Positions 32,790 through 42,182 are shown, numbered from the stretch's first letter. The stretch is 63,702 bases of DNA from Pseudomonadota bacterium (GCA_023388935.1 JAEWFG010000162.1:1-63702); one strand, 5' to 3'. Notes: generated by a model not told the origin, from the sequence alone. Program-made: numbers and translations.

Positions 32790-33890
32790 ATGGACACGTC
32801 CCCCCTGATTCTTCTCGCCGCGGGCGGTACCGGCGGCCATCTGTTTCCGGCCGAGGCGCTCGGCGTCGAACTGATCCGGCGCGGCTTTCGCGTTCGCCTC
32901 ATTACTGACGAGCGGGCGCTGCGCTACAGCGGCCTGTTCAGCAAGGACATGATCGACGTCGTCTCGAGCGAGACCGCGCGCGGCCGCAATCCGTTGCAGC
33001 TCGCCCATGCCGCTCTCACGCTCGCCGCCGGCACACTTTCTGCGTATCGCCTGATCAAGCGGTTGAAGCCGGTCGCGGTCGTCGGCTTCGGTGGTTATCC
33101 GACGCTGCCGCCGCTGGTCGCGGCGAAGTTCGCCGGCGTGCCCGGCATCATCCATGACGCCAATGCCGTGCTTGGCCGCGCCAACCGCTTTCTGTCGGGC
33201 CGCGTCCGCGCCATCGCGACATCCTTGCCTGGCGTGCTCGACCGCGATCCCGCGCTTGCCGGCAAGACCACGACCGTCGGCACGCCGATGCGTCCGGCGA
33301 TCCTCGCAGCGGCGGCCGTGAAATATGCTGCGCCTGAACTGGGCGGCCCGCTGCGCCTGCTCGTCGTCGGCGGCAGCCAGGGCGCGCGCATCATGGCCGA
33401 CATCGTGCCGGGCGCGATCGAGCGGCTCGAGCCTGCGCTGTGGGGCCGGCTGATCCTCACCCAGCAGGTGCGCGACGAGGACATGAATCGCGTGCGTGCG
33501 GTCTACGACAAGCTCAAGATCAATGCGGAGCTCGCGCCGTTCTTCACGGATCTGCCCGCGCGGCTCGCCTCCAACCATCTGGTGGTGTCGCGTTCCGGCG
33601 CCGGCACCGTAGCCGAACTCGCAGCGATCGGACGGCCCTCGATCCTGGTGCCGCTGCCGGGCTCGATCGACCAGGACCAGTTCGCCAATGCCGGCGTGCT
33701 GGCCAAGGTCGACGGCGCGATCCGTATCCCGCAGACCGAGTTCACCTCGGATCGCCTGGCCGCCGAGATATCTGCCTTCGCCGCCGAGCCCGCGCGCCTC
33801 GCGACCATGGCGCAAGCGGCCCGCAGCGCCGGCCGGCTCGATGCCGCCGAACGTCTGGCCGATCTGGTGGTCAAAGTCGCGGGAATCTGA
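32790..33890 (+). CDS. murG: UDP-GlcNAc:lipid I GlcNAc transferase
   Basis: 366 residues, GT-B fold. N-terminal glycine loop AAGGTGGHLFPAEAL, GFGGYPTLPPL, IIHDANAVLGRANR (His/Asn of the family), LLVVGGSQGARIM, and SRSGAGTVAELAAIG with the PLPGSIDQDQFANA motif. It makes lipid II at the cytosolic face of the membrane. 120 bases before murC. Confidence 0.96.
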   Translation: MDTSPLILLAAGGTGGHLFPAEALGVELIRRGFRVRLITDERALRYSGLFSKDMIDVVSSETARGRNPLQLAHAALTLAAGTLSAYRLIKRLKPVAVVGFGGYPTLPPLVAAKFAGVPGIIHDANAVLGRANRFLSGRVRAIATSLPGVLDRDPALAGKTTTVGTPMRPAILAAAAVKYAAPELGGPLRLLVVGGSQGARIMADIVPGAIERLEPALWGRLILTQQVRDEDMNRVRAVYDKLKINAELAPFFTDLPARLASNHLVVSRSGAGTVAELAAIGRPSILVPLPGSIDQDQFANAGVLAKVDGAIRIPQTEFTSDRLAAEISAFAAEPARLATMAQAARSAGRLDAAERLADLVVKVAGI

Positions 33891-34010
33891 CGCGAAAAAG
33901 CCCTTGTCTTCGCCTTCTAAAGCGGGGCATCCAGTAGGAAAGGCGCGGCTGATTTGGCCGTGATCTTCGCCAGACGCCGTCCTTCGGGCGGCGATGTCAG
34001 GGAACAGAGC

Positions 34011-35414
34011 ATGAGACTGCCGCGCGAGATCGGACCCATCCACTTCGTCGGGATCGGCGGGATCGGCATGAGCGGCATCGCCGAGGTGCTGGCCAATCTC
34101 GGCTATGCCGTGCAGGGCTCGGACGCCTCCGACAATTACAATCTCGATCGGCTGCGCAAGAAGGGTGCAAAGGTCTCGGTCGGCCACAAGGCCGAGAATG
34201 TCGACGGCGCCGAGGTCGTGGTCGTGTCTTCCGCGATCAAGCGCGACAATCCGGAATTGATGGCGGCGCGCGAGCAGCGCATTCCAGTGGTGCGCCGCGC
34301 CGAGATGCTGGCCGAGCTGATGCGGCTGAAGAGCTGCGTTGCGATCGCCGGCACCCATGGCAAGACCACGACGACTACGATGGTCGCGACACTGCTCGAT
34401 GCCGGCGGCCTCGATCCCACCGTCATCAACGGCGGCATCATCAACGCCTACGGCTCGAACGCGCGGCTCGGTGCCGGCGAGTGGATGGTGGTGGAGGCCG
34501 ACGAAAGCGATGGCACGTTCCTGAAGCTGCCGACAGATGTCGCGATTGTCACCAATGTCGACTCCGAGCATCTCGACCACTTCAAGACCTTCGAGGCCGT
34601 GCAGGACGCGTTCCGCCATTTCGTCGAGAATCTGCCGTTCTACGGCTTTGCCGTGATGTGCATCGATCATCCCGTGGTGCAGAGCCTCGTCGGCAAGATC
34701 GAGGATCGCCGCATCATCACTTACGGAGAGAATCCGCAGGCCGATGCACGGCTGGTCGATCTCACCCCGATGGGCGGCGGATCGAAATTCAAGGTCGCGT
34801 TCCGCAATCGCAAGACCGGTGCCGTGCACGAAATCGCGGACCTCATGCTGCCGATGCCGGGTCGTCATAACGCCTCCAACGCGACGGCCGCGATTGCGGT
34901 CGCGCGCGAACTCGGCGTCTCGGACGAGGCCATCCGCAAGGCGATTGCCGGTTTCGGCGGCGTCAAGCGCCGCTTCACCAAGACCGGCGAGTGGAACGGC
35001 GTCACCGTGATCGACGATTACGGCCACCACCCCGTCGAGATCGCGGCGGTGCTGAAGGCGGCGCGGGAATCCACCAACGGCAAGATCATCGCGGTGGTGC
35101 AGCCGCATCGCTACACCCGCCTGCAATCGCTGTTCGAGGAATTTTGCACCTGTTTCAACGATGCGGACGCGGTGATCGTCGCCGACGTCTATGCCGCAGG
35201 CGAGGCCCCGATCGAAGGCGTCGACCGCGATCATTTCGTCGCGGGTCTGCGCGCGCATGGCCATCGCGAGGTGATCCCGCTGCCGGCGGCGTCGGAACTC
35301 GCTGGTATCGTCAAGGGATTGGCGAAGTCCGGTGACCTCGTCGTGTGCCTGGGGGCCGGCAACATTACGCAATGGGCGTACGCGCTGCCCGGCGAATTGA
35401 AGGCGCTGGGGTGA
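34011..35414 (+). CDS. murC: UDP-MurNAc--L-alanine ligase
   Basis: 467 residues from ATG at 34011 (MRLPREIGPIHFVGIGGIGM), with AGGGAA upstream; the extension to 33954 (MAVIFARRRPSGG...) is unlikely to be translated. Rossmann motif GIGGIGMSGIA, ATP loop GTHGKTTTT (about 119-127), DESDGTFLKL and DDYGHHPVEI are all present. It is the first peptide-adding ligase of the pathway. Confidence 0.96.
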   Translation: MRLPREIGPIHFVGIGGIGMSGIAEVLANLGYAVQGSDASDNYNLDRLRKKGAKVSVGHKAENVDGAEVVVVSSAIKRDNPELMAAREQRIPVVRRAEMLAELMRLKSCVAIAGTHGKTTTTTMVATLLDAGGLDPTVINGGIINAYGSNARLGAGEWMVVEADESDGTFLKLPTDVAIVTNVDSEHLDHFKTFEAVQDAFRHFVENLPFYGFAVMCIDHPVVQSLVGKIEDRRIITYGENPQADARLVDLTPMGGGSKFKVAFRNRKTGAVHEIADLMLPMPGRHNASNATAAIAVARELGVSDEAIRKAIAGFGGVKRRFTKTGEWNGVTVIDDYGHHPVEIAAVLKAARESTNGKIIAVVQPHRYTRLQSLFEEFCTCFNDADAVIVADVYAAGEAPIEGVDRDHFVAGLRAHGHREVIPLPAASELAGIVKGLAKSGDLVVCLGAGNITQWAYALPGELKALG

Positions 35415-35458
35415 GCATGCTGGTTTCGCGTTTGCTAGTAGCCACACGGCAAACTGCG

Positions 35459-35477
35459 CTCCCCCACAAGGGGGGAG
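35459..35477 (+). other. C/G stem-loop between murC and murB
   Basis: CTCCCCC (35459-35465) can pair with GGGGGAG (35471-35477). It lies in the 103-base murC-murB spacer, with no U-run after it. It could pause or protect the transcript. Confidence 0.45.
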
Positions 35478-35517
35478 GGAACGGAGAGGTTGTGCGTTCC
35501 TCACTTGAGGAGAGCGC

Positions 35518-36435
35518 ATGAGCTTTCCCGACATCACGTCCGATCTCAAAGCCGCGATGCCTGATCTGCGCGGCCGGCTGCTCGCCAACCAGTCGCTCGC
35601 CGAGCTGACATGGTTTCGAGTCGGCGGACCGGCGCAGGTGCTGTTCACGCCGGCGGATGAGGACGATCTCGCTTACTTCCTAGCACGTCTCGCCAGCGAC
35701 ATTCCGGTCTACGTCGTTGGCGTTGGCTCCAACCTCATCGTGCGCGACGGCGGCATTGCCGGTGTGGTGATCCGTCTGGCGCCGCGCGCCTTCGGCGAGA
35801 CGACTGCGAGCGGTGATATCGTCACCGCAGGCGCGGCCGCGCTCGACAAGCGTGTGGCGGAGGTTGCGGCCTCTGCCAATATCGGCGGGCTCGAATTCTA
35901 CTTCGGCATTCCCGGCACCATCGGCGGTGCGCTGCGCATGAATGCCGGCGCCAATGACGGCGAGACCAAGGATGTGCTGATCGAGGCGCGAGGTGTCGGG
36001 CGCGACGGCAGGAAGCACGTGTTCTCCAACGCGGACATGAAATTCGTCTATCGCAACAGCGGCGTCGACCCGTCCGTCATCTTCACCACCGCGCGCTTTC
36101 GCGGCGAGATCCGGGATGCCGATGCGATCCGCGCGCGCATGGCGGAGGTGCAGTCCCATCGCGAGACGGCGCAGCCGGTCCGTGAAAAAACCGGCGGCTC
36201 GACCTTCAAGAATCCGCCGGGGCATTCCGCGTGGAAGCTGGTCGATGCAGCCGGCTGCCGCGGCTTGCGCGTCGGCGGCGCGCAGGTGTCGGAGATGCAC
36301 TGCAATTTCCTGATCAACACGGGCGATGCCACCGCGCACGACATCGAGACGCTCGGCGAAACCGTGCGCGAACGCGTCAAGGCAAATTCCGGAATTGAGC
36401 TACACTGGGAAATCAAGCGGATCGGGGTCTTATGA
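35518..36435 (+). CDS. murB: UDP-N-acetylenolpyruvoylglucosamine reductase
   Basis: 305 residues. FAD-binding segments TWFRVGGPAQVLF, VGVGSNLIVRDGGIAGVVI and GLEFYFGIPGTIGGALRMNAG; catalytic Ser in REKTGGSTFKNPPG and Glu in the C-terminal IELHWEIKRIG. A type I MurB, reducing enolpyruvyl-UDP-GlcNAc to UDP-MurNAc with NADPH. Good ribosome site (GAGGAGAGCGC). Confidence 0.96.
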   Translation: MSFPDITSDLKAAMPDLRGRLLANQSLAELTWFRVGGPAQVLFTPADEDDLAYFLARLASDIPVYVVGVGSNLIVRDGGIAGVVIRLAPRAFGETTASGDIVTAGAAALDKRVAEVAASANIGGLEFYFGIPGTIGGALRMNAGANDGETKDVLIEARGVGRDGRKHVFSNADMKFVYRNSGVDPSVIFTTARFRGEIRDADAIRARMAEVQSHRETAQPVREKTGGSTFKNPPGHSAWKLVDAAGCRGLRVGGAQVSEMHCNFLINTGDATAHDIETLGETVRERVKANSGIELHWEIKRIGVL

Positions 36436-36439
36436 TCAC

Positions 36440-36565
36440 CGTCATTCCGGGGCTCGCGAAGCGAGAGCCCGGAATCCATCATGCCCCAGAGACGGTGGAG
36501 AAATGGATTCTCAGATGCGCAATTGCGCATCATAGCTCGCGACTTCGTCGCGCCCCGGAATGACG
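36440..36565. repeat. Dispersed inverted repeat family 2, between murB and ddl
   Basis: CGTCATTCCGGGGCTCGCGA...CGGAATCCAT on the left and ATGGATTC...CGCGCCCCGGAATGACG on the right. It begins five bases after the murB stop and ends 21 bases before the ddl start. Inside it lies a second palindrome ATGCGCAATTGCGCAT (36515-36530). The internal part differs from the copy at 17661-17762. Confidence 0.85.
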
Positions 36566-36585
36566 AACTGGAGAAATTGCAGGCT

Positions 36586-37578
36586 ATGAACATGCGCATC
36601 ACCATCCTCTTCGGCGGCTCCAACCGCGAACGTCTGGTTTCGGTCGCCTCAGCTCAGGCGCTGCATCAGGCACTGCCCGAGGCCGAGCTCTGGTGGTGGG
36701 ATGTCGAGGACAAGGTGCATGTCGTTCAGTCGAAGCAGCTGCTCGAACATGCCCGTCCGTTCGAGGACGAGTTCAAGCCCGGCACGCGCGGCATTCCGCT
36801 GGAGCAGGCGCTCGACCGGGCCAAGGCGGAAGACCGCGTGCTGGTGCTCGGCCTGCACGGCGGGCAGGCCGAGAACGGCGAATTGCAGGTGATGTGCGAG
36901 GCGCGCGGTGTGCCCTTCACCGGCTCGGGCTCGGCCTCCTCGCATCTCGCCTTCGACAAGATCGCGGCCAAGCGTTTTGCAGCGCTCGGCGGCGTGACGC
37001 CGCCGGCAAACGTTGCGCTGGACAACATCGACGCGGCCTTCGCCGAATACGGAAGGCTGATCGCAAAGCCGGCGCGCGACGGGTCGAGTTATGGCCTGAT
37101 CTTCGTCAACGCGAAGCAGGATCTCGTCGCCGTCCGAAATGCGGCCAGGCACGAAGACTATGTGATCGAGCCCTACATCGCCGGCGTCGAGGCGACCTGC
37201 GGCGTGCTGGAGCGGCCGGACGGCTCGATTATCTCGCTGCCGCCGGTCGAGATCATTCCGGGCGAGGGTAATTTCGATTACGCGGCGAAATATCTTTTGA
37301 AGTCCACCCAGGAGATCTGCCCCGGCCGTTTTGCGCCCGAGATCACTGCCGCGCTGAAGGAACAGGCGATGCTGGCGCATCGCGCGATGTCCTGCACCGG
37401 CTATTCCCGCTCGGACTTCATCGTCTCGGACAAGGGCCTGGTCTATCTCGAGACCAACACGCTGCCCGGGCTGACCAAGTCCTCGCTCTACCCCAAGGCG
37501 CTGAAGGCCGAGGGTATCGAGTTCGTTGATTTCCTGCGCGGCCTGGTCGCGCTCGCCGAGCGGGCGGCGCGGAAATAA
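36586..37578 (+). CDS. ddl: D-alanine--D-alanine ligase, divergent type
   Basis: 330 residues from ATG at 36586; M at 36592 is an alternative. ATP-grasp fold: GLIAKPARDGSSYGLIF region (written from RLIAKPARDGSSYG), EPYIAGVEATCGVLE, EIIPGEGNFDYAAKY, GYSRSDFIV and the metal-site ETNTLPGLTKSSLYPKAL. The usual N-terminal HGxxGEDGxxQG reads LHGGQAENGELQV here, keeping the Glu but losing the GEDG glycine and Asp. The N-terminus ILFGGSNRERLVSVASAQAL also differs from the common GGxSxEREVSLxSG. Context (between murB and ftsQ) and the catalytic core support D-Ala-D-Ala synthesis for MurF. Confidence 0.88.
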   Translation: MNMRITILFGGSNRERLVSVASAQALHQALPEAELWWWDVEDKVHVVQSKQLLEHARPFEDEFKPGTRGIPLEQALDRAKAEDRVLVLGLHGGQAENGELQVMCEARGVPFTGSGSASSHLAFDKIAAKRFAALGGVTPPANVALDNIDAAFAEYGRLIAKPARDGSSYGLIFVNAKQDLVAVRNAARHEDYVIEPYIAGVEATCGVLERPDGSIISLPPVEIIPGEGNFDYAAKYLLKSTQEICPGRFAPEITAALKEQAMLAHRAMSCTGYSRSDFIVSDKGLVYLETNTLPGLTKSSLYPKALKAEGIEFVDFLRGLVALAERAARK

Positions 37579-37927
37579 TTAGGATTGGTTAACGGCCGAA
37601 GGGACCAAATGGCCGGTTTTGGAACCTAAAACCGGCAAAATGCCGGTCATCACGGCACAAATGCCTCACAAACCGGGGCAAAAAGCATCCGGCGTTAACG
37701 AACTTTACCTTTTGTTTACCAGGAAGTCCGAAGGTTAACGCTGGCGGCGCATATGGCGCTTTGGCTGCCGGCGCGAGAGCTGTTGCGGGTGATCTCATCT
37801 CCAGCGAACGCTTTGAAGGGGATGGGTTGCTTCTGCTGAAGACCAGCACCCGGCCCGGCAAGTCCGAGACGTCATGTTCGCCAGGACCCGCGCGATGCAG
37901 CGGGCAGATTGTTGACGAGCTCGTGAA
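37579..37927. other. ddl-ftsQ spacer with hairpin and CtrA-like half-sites
   Basis: 349 bases without a convincing gene. A perfect stem GCCGGTTTT (37612-37620) / AAAACCGGC (37628-37636) follows ddl. Three GTTAAC motifs (37588, 37694, 37734) and a direct repeat TTTACC-N5-TTTACC (37704-37720) follow. The 11-base spacing equals that of the CtrA motif TTAA-N7-TTAA, but the half-sites read TTAC. A promoter for ftsQ-ftsA-ftsZ under cell-cycle control is plausible. Confidence 0.5.
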
Positions 37928-38950
37928 ATGGATGGAGCAGGAAGCCTCGCCCGGTCGCTTTTCAGATCGCTGAGGCCCGAAGCTGACCTGAAGGCGGCCG
38001 CTGTCGGAGCGGTCGTGCTTCTGCGCGAGTGGGTGCAGGACAAGCGCGAGGAGTCGCGCGCCGCCGCCAAGATCAGGGCCAAGACCAGAGCCAAAGCCGC
38101 CGTCGAGCGCGAGCCGCCGCCGCGCGTGGTTGCGCTGGTCGAGCGCTATATGCCGCGCCGGGTCGGAATCACGATGACCGTGCTGCTGCTGGTCGGAAGC
38201 TGCGGCCTCGGCATCGTCAAGGGCGGCCATCTCCAGGACTTCATCACCGCGGTCAGCGATGCCCGCAACGCGATGGCCAATTCGGCCGGCTTCCGCATCA
38301 CCTCGGTCGTGATCAACGGCCGCAAGCAGCTCAGCCAGGACGAGATCCTCGCGATCGGCGGCGTCAGCGGCCGCTCCTCGCTCCTGTTCCTCGACGCCGA
38401 CGCCGTGCGCGACAAGCTTAAGGCCAATCCCTGGATCGCGGATGCGACCGTGCTGAAGCTCTATCCGGGCCAGCTCATGATCGAGCTCACCGAGCGCAAG
38501 CCGTTCGCGCTGTGGCAGGAGGCCGGCCAACTCTCCGTCATCGCCGATGACGGCGCCGTGCTCGAACCTTATGTCTCACGCCGGTTCCTGTCGTTGCCGC
38601 TCGTGGTTGGCAAGGGTGCCGGAGCGAAGGCCCGCGATTTCCTCGCCCTGCTGGCACGCTATCCGCAGGTCAATTCCGTAACCAGGGCTGCGATCTTCGT
38701 CGGCGAGCGGCGCTGGAACCTGCGGCTCAAGGACGGCCTCGACATCCGCCTGCCCGAGCAGGACGTCGGCAACGCGCTCGCGATGCTGTCCAAGCTCGAC
38801 AAGGAGGACAAGCTTTTCTCCCGCGACATCGTCGCCGTCGACATGCGCCTGCCCGATCGGTTGGTGGTGCAGCTGTCCGACGACGCCGCGAAGGCGCGCG
38901 AAGAGCTATTCAAGGACAAGAAAAAGAAGAAGGCCGGGGAATCCGCATGA
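37928..38950 (+). CDS. ftsQ: Cell division protein FtsQ
   Basis: 340 residues. A long cytoplasmic N-terminal part (about 75 residues, rich in Arg/Lys/Glu/Ala) precedes one membrane helix (about 79-98, GITMTVLLLVGSCGLGIVKG). A POTRA domain follows (FRITSVVINGRKQLSQDEIL) and the FtsQ beta domain (LTERKPFALWQEAGQLSVIADDG). FtsQ recruits FtsL/FtsB to the divisome. The stop overlaps ftsA (ATGA). The Lys-rich tail KDKKKKKAG is notable. Confidence 0.92.
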   Translation: MDGAGSLARSLFRSLRPEADLKAAAVGAVVLLREWVQDKREESRAAAKIRAKTRAKAAVEREPPPRVVALVERYMPRRVGITMTVLLLVGSCGLGIVKGGHLQDFITAVSDARNAMANSAGFRITSVVINGRKQLSQDEILAIGGVSGRSSLLFLDADAVRDKLKANPWIADATVLKLYPGQLMIELTERKPFALWQEAGQLSVIADDGAVLEPYVSRRFLSLPLVVGKGAGAKARDFLALLARYPQVNSVTRAAIFVGERRWNLRLKDGLDIRLPEQDVGNALAMLSKLDKEDKLFSRDIVAVDMRLPDRLVVQLSDDAAKAREELFKDKKKKKAGESA

Positions 38951-40269
38951 CCGGTCTCGATCGCACCCAGACGCCGAAGATGCGCCCGATGCCGCACAAG
39001 CGGGCCGGCCTCGTGGCCTGCCTCGATATCGGCACCAGCAAGATCGCCTGCATGATCGCGCGGCTGAAGCCGTCGGCGCCGAGCGAGGCCCTGCGCGGCC
39101 GCACCCACGCGGTGGAACTGATCGGCTACAGCCAGATCCAGGCGCGCGGCATGAAGGCCGGCGCGGTGATCGATCTCGGCGAATGCGAGCAGGCTGTGCG
39201 TCAGGCCGTCGCTCTCGCAGAGAAAATGGCCAAGGTGCGGGTCGAATCCGTGCTGCTGTCGGTCTCAGGCGGCCGGCTCTCCGGCCAGCTGGTCGAGGCT
39301 GCGGCCGATATCCGCGGCGGGGCGGTCACGCCGGCCGACGTCAGCCGCGTCACCTCTACCGGCATGCGCCATGCCACCGGCGAAGGCCGCACCGTGCTGC
39401 ACGCGCTGCCGGTCGGCTACACGCTCGACGGCGTCAAGGGCATCCGCGACGCCCGCGGCATGGTCGCGCATCAGTTCGGCATCGACATGAACGTCGTCAC
39501 CTGTGACGCCACGGTGGCGCGGAACCTGATGCTTGCGGTGGAGCGCTGCCACATCAATGTCGAAGCCATGGCAGCGAGCCCCTATGTGGCCGGCCTGTCG
39601 GTGCTGACCGACGACGAGGTCGATCTCGGCGCCGCCGTCGTCGAGATGGGCGCGGGGACCACTACGATCGCGGTCTATTCCGGCGGCCGGTTCGTGCATG
39701 CGGCGGGTTTTGCGGTCGGCGGGCAACACATCACGATGGATCTCGCGCGCGGACTCTCCGCGACCATTGCCGATGCCGAGCGAATCAAGACGTTATATGG
39801 GACCGTCATCACCGGTGGATCGGACTCGCGTGAGCTGATGTCTGTACCGACTGCCGGTGACGAGCAGGATCTGCCGCAGATCGTCTCCCGCGCCACCATC
39901 GCCAACATCGTCAAGCACCGTGCCGAGGAAGTCTTCGAAATGGTTCGGGACAAGCTGAAGGATTCGCCCTTCGCGTCAGAGCGCAACGGCCGCGTCGTGC
40001 TCTCGGGCGGCGCCTCGCAGCTCACCGGACTCGTCGAACTCGGTACGCAGATTCTCGGCCGGCCCGTGCGGGTCGGACGTCCGCTCGGTTTCGGCCGGCT
40101 GCCCAATGAGGCGAAGAACGCCGCCTTCGCGGTGCCGGCCGGACTTCTGGTCTACCCGCAATATGTTCACCACGAACATGTCGAACCGCGGCATACGCGG
40201 CAGCAGGTCAAGACAGGGACGGGCGGTTATTTCGGAAAGGTCGGACGATGGCTACGCGAGGGCTTCTGA
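38947..40269 (+). CDS. ftsA: Cell division protein FtsA
   Basis: 440 residues, actin fold. Phosphate-1 motif CLDIGTSKIACMIARL, the SHS2 (1C) domain in about 95-175, VEMGAGTTTIAVYSGG, and VVLSGGASQLTGLVEL; C-terminal amphipathic tail KVGRWLREGF for membrane binding. It tethers FtsZ filaments to the membrane. 87 bases before ftsZ. Confidence 0.96.
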   Translation: MTGLDRTQTPKMRPMPHKRAGLVACLDIGTSKIACMIARLKPSAPSEALRGRTHAVELIGYSQIQARGMKAGAVIDLGECEQAVRQAVALAEKMAKVRVESVLLSVSGGRLSGQLVEAAADIRGGAVTPADVSRVTSTGMRHATGEGRTVLHALPVGYTLDGVKGIRDARGMVAHQFGIDMNVVTCDATVARNLMLAVERCHINVEAMAASPYVAGLSVLTDDEVDLGAAVVEMGAGTTTIAVYSGGRFVHAAGFAVGGQHITMDLARGLSATIADAERIKTLYGTVITGGSDSRELMSVPTAGDEQDLPQIVSRATIANIVKHRAEEVFEMVRDKLKDSPFASERNGRVVLSGGASQLTGLVELGTQILGRPVRVGRPLGFGRLPNEAKNAAFAVPAGLLVYPQYVHHEHVEPRHTRQQVKTGTGGYFGKVGRWLREGF

Positions 40270-40356
40270 TGACTCCTTTCCGCAATTCCCGATTTTCACC
40301 AACTCCCGCGGCCGCCGGCCGGGGCGAACCCACGCGCGCGTGATCGAGAGGCAACC

Positions 40357-42153
40357 ATGACCATCAGCATCAATGTTCCTGATATTCACGAACTGAAGCC
40401 CCGGATCACCGTGTTCGGCGTCGGCGGCGCCGGTGGCAACGCCGTCAACAACATGATCACGGCGGGCCTCCAAGGCGTCGATTTCGTGGTCGCCAACACC
40501 GACGCGCAGGCGCTGACGATGTCGAAGGCGCAGCGCATCGTGCAGATGGGAACGGCGGTCACGCAGGGCCTCGGCGCCGGCTCGCAGCCGGCCGTCGGCG
40601 CGGCGGCGGCGGAAGAGGTGATCGACGAACTACGCGACCATCTCTCTGGCGCCAACATGGTGTTCGTCACTTGCGGCATGGGCGGCGGCACCGGCACCGG
40701 TGCAGCTCCCGTGATTGCCAAGACCGCGCGCGAGATGGGCATCCTCACCGTCGGCGTCGTCACCAAGCCCTTCCACTTCGAAGGCGGCCGCCGCATGCGC
40801 ACCGCTGAAGCCGGCATCAACGAGCTTCACAAGGTGGTCGACACGCTGCTCATCATCCCGAACCAGAACCTGTTCCGGGTCGCGAACGAAAAGACCACCT
40901 TTGCCGACGCCTTTGCGATGGCCGACCAGGTGCTCTATTCGGGCGTTGCCTGCATCACCGACCTGATGGTCAAGGAAGGCCTGATCAACCTCGACTTCGC
41001 CGACGTTCGCGCCGTCATGCGCGAGATGGGCAAGGCGATGATGGGTACCGGCGAAGCCTCCGGCGACAAGCGCGCGTTGACCGCCGCTGAAGCCGCGATT
41101 GCCAACCCGCTGATCGACGACTCTTCGATGAAGGGCGCCAAGGGGCTCCTGATCTCGATCACCGGCGGCAAGGACCTCACCCTGTTCGAGGTCGACGAGG
41201 CCGCAACCCGCATTCGCGAGGAAGTCGACCAGGACGCCAACATCATCGTCGGCGCCACCTTCGACGAGGCGCTCGACGGCCTGATCCGCGTCTCCGTCGT
41301 CGCCACCGGCATCGAGCAGGCTGCGATCGCCCGCAACAGCCAGGCCGGCAGCGCTCCGGTTGCGAACGCGGCGCCGCCGGTGCAGCAGGCTCCCGTGCCG
41401 GCTGCAGCCGCCGAGAGCCGTCTCGCCGACCTGACCGCGCGGCTCCGTGCCGACAACCAGCGTCTCGCCGAGCGCGCCCAGAAGCTGGAAGCGCACGTCC
41501 CGGCCGGCGCACCGGCCCCGGTTGCGCCGATCGCCCCCCGTCCGAATGTCGAGCGCGCTGCGCTCGCCGCCATCGCCGCCGCCGTTGGGGACGTTCCGCA
41601 GACCCCCGCGCCGATGCAGACCTACGGCGACGTCACCGTGCGCCCGATCGTTCAGAAGCCCACCCTGTTCCCGGAGCCTGAGCACGCCCCGCTCGGGATG
41701 CAGGAGCCGATGACGCCGGAAAACTTCATCCCGCCGCAGGCCGAGCGTGCGCCTGTCCGTGCCCCGCGGATGCCGCGCCTCGAGGAACTGCCGATGCCGG
41801 CCCAAGCCGAGATTCGCCAGGCCCGCGGCGAGTTCGAGGAAGAGGCTCCGCAGAAGACCCGCCTGTCGCTGCTCCAGCGCCTCGCCAATGTCGGCCTCGG
41901 TCGCCGCGACGAGGAGAGCGAGGCCCCGATCGCGACCCGCACCGCTGCTCCGGCAATGCCGCCGCTGCCCGACCGTCGGCCGCAGAAGACCGTGGCGCAG
42001 CAGGTCGCAGCGAGTGAGCCGGTATCGGAGTATGCCCGCCGTCCCGCGCCACAGGGGCTCGACATGCATGGCCGTCCCGCGCCTGTTGCGCCGGCGCCAC
42101 AGGGCGACGACCATCTTGATATCCCGGCCTTCCTGCGGCGGCAGGCGACGTGA
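40357..42153 (+). CDS. ftsZ: Cell division protein FtsZ
   Basis: 598 residues. GTPase tubulin signature GGGTGTG (109-115), N-terminal VGGAGGNAVNNMI, and T7 loop NLDFADVRAVM. The conserved globular core ends near residue 320; a 260-residue Pro/Ala-rich linker follows, as usual for long rhizobial FtsZ, and then the C-terminal peptide HLDIPAFLRRQAT that binds FtsA. It polymerises into the Z ring. It is followed by an intrinsic terminator, so ftsZ ends the dcw transcript. Confidence 0.97.
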   Translation: MTISINVPDIHELKPRITVFGVGGAGGNAVNNMITAGLQGVDFVVANTDAQALTMSKAQRIVQMGTAVTQGLGAGSQPAVGAAAAEEVIDELRDHLSGANMVFVTCGMGGGTGTGAAPVIAKTAREMGILTVGVVTKPFHFEGGRRMRTAEAGINELHKVVDTLLIIPNQNLFRVANEKTTFADAFAMADQVLYSGVACITDLMVKEGLINLDFADVRAVMREMGKAMMGTGEASGDKRALTAAEAAIANPLIDDSSMKGAKGLLISITGGKDLTLFEVDEAATRIREEVDQDANIIVGATFDEALDGLIRVSVVATGIEQAAIARNSQAGSAPVANAAPPVQQAPVPAAAAESRLADLTARLRADNQRLAERAQKLEAHVPAGAPAPVAPIAPRPNVERAALAAIAAAVGDVPQTPAPMQTYGDVTVRPIVQKPTLFPEPEHAPLGMQEPMTPENFIPPQAERAPVRAPRMPRLEELPMPAQAEIRQARGEFEEEAPQKTRLSLLQRLANVGLGRRDEESEAPIATRTAAPAMPPLPDRRPQKTVAQQVAASEPVSEYARRPAPQGLDMHGRPAPVAPAPQGDDHLDIPAFLRRQAT

Positions 42154-42182
42154 GGATTGTTACAGTAAGGCAGACGAAAAAG

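Noticed and set aside
32493..35648. 1051-codon minus-strand ORF across murG and murC
   Set aside because: A very long antisense frame due to high GC; murG and murC on the plus strand carry all family motifs.
37761..37973. 70-codon ORF overlapping the ftsQ start
   Set aside because: Different frame, no ribosome site, and overlaps a well-supported gene.
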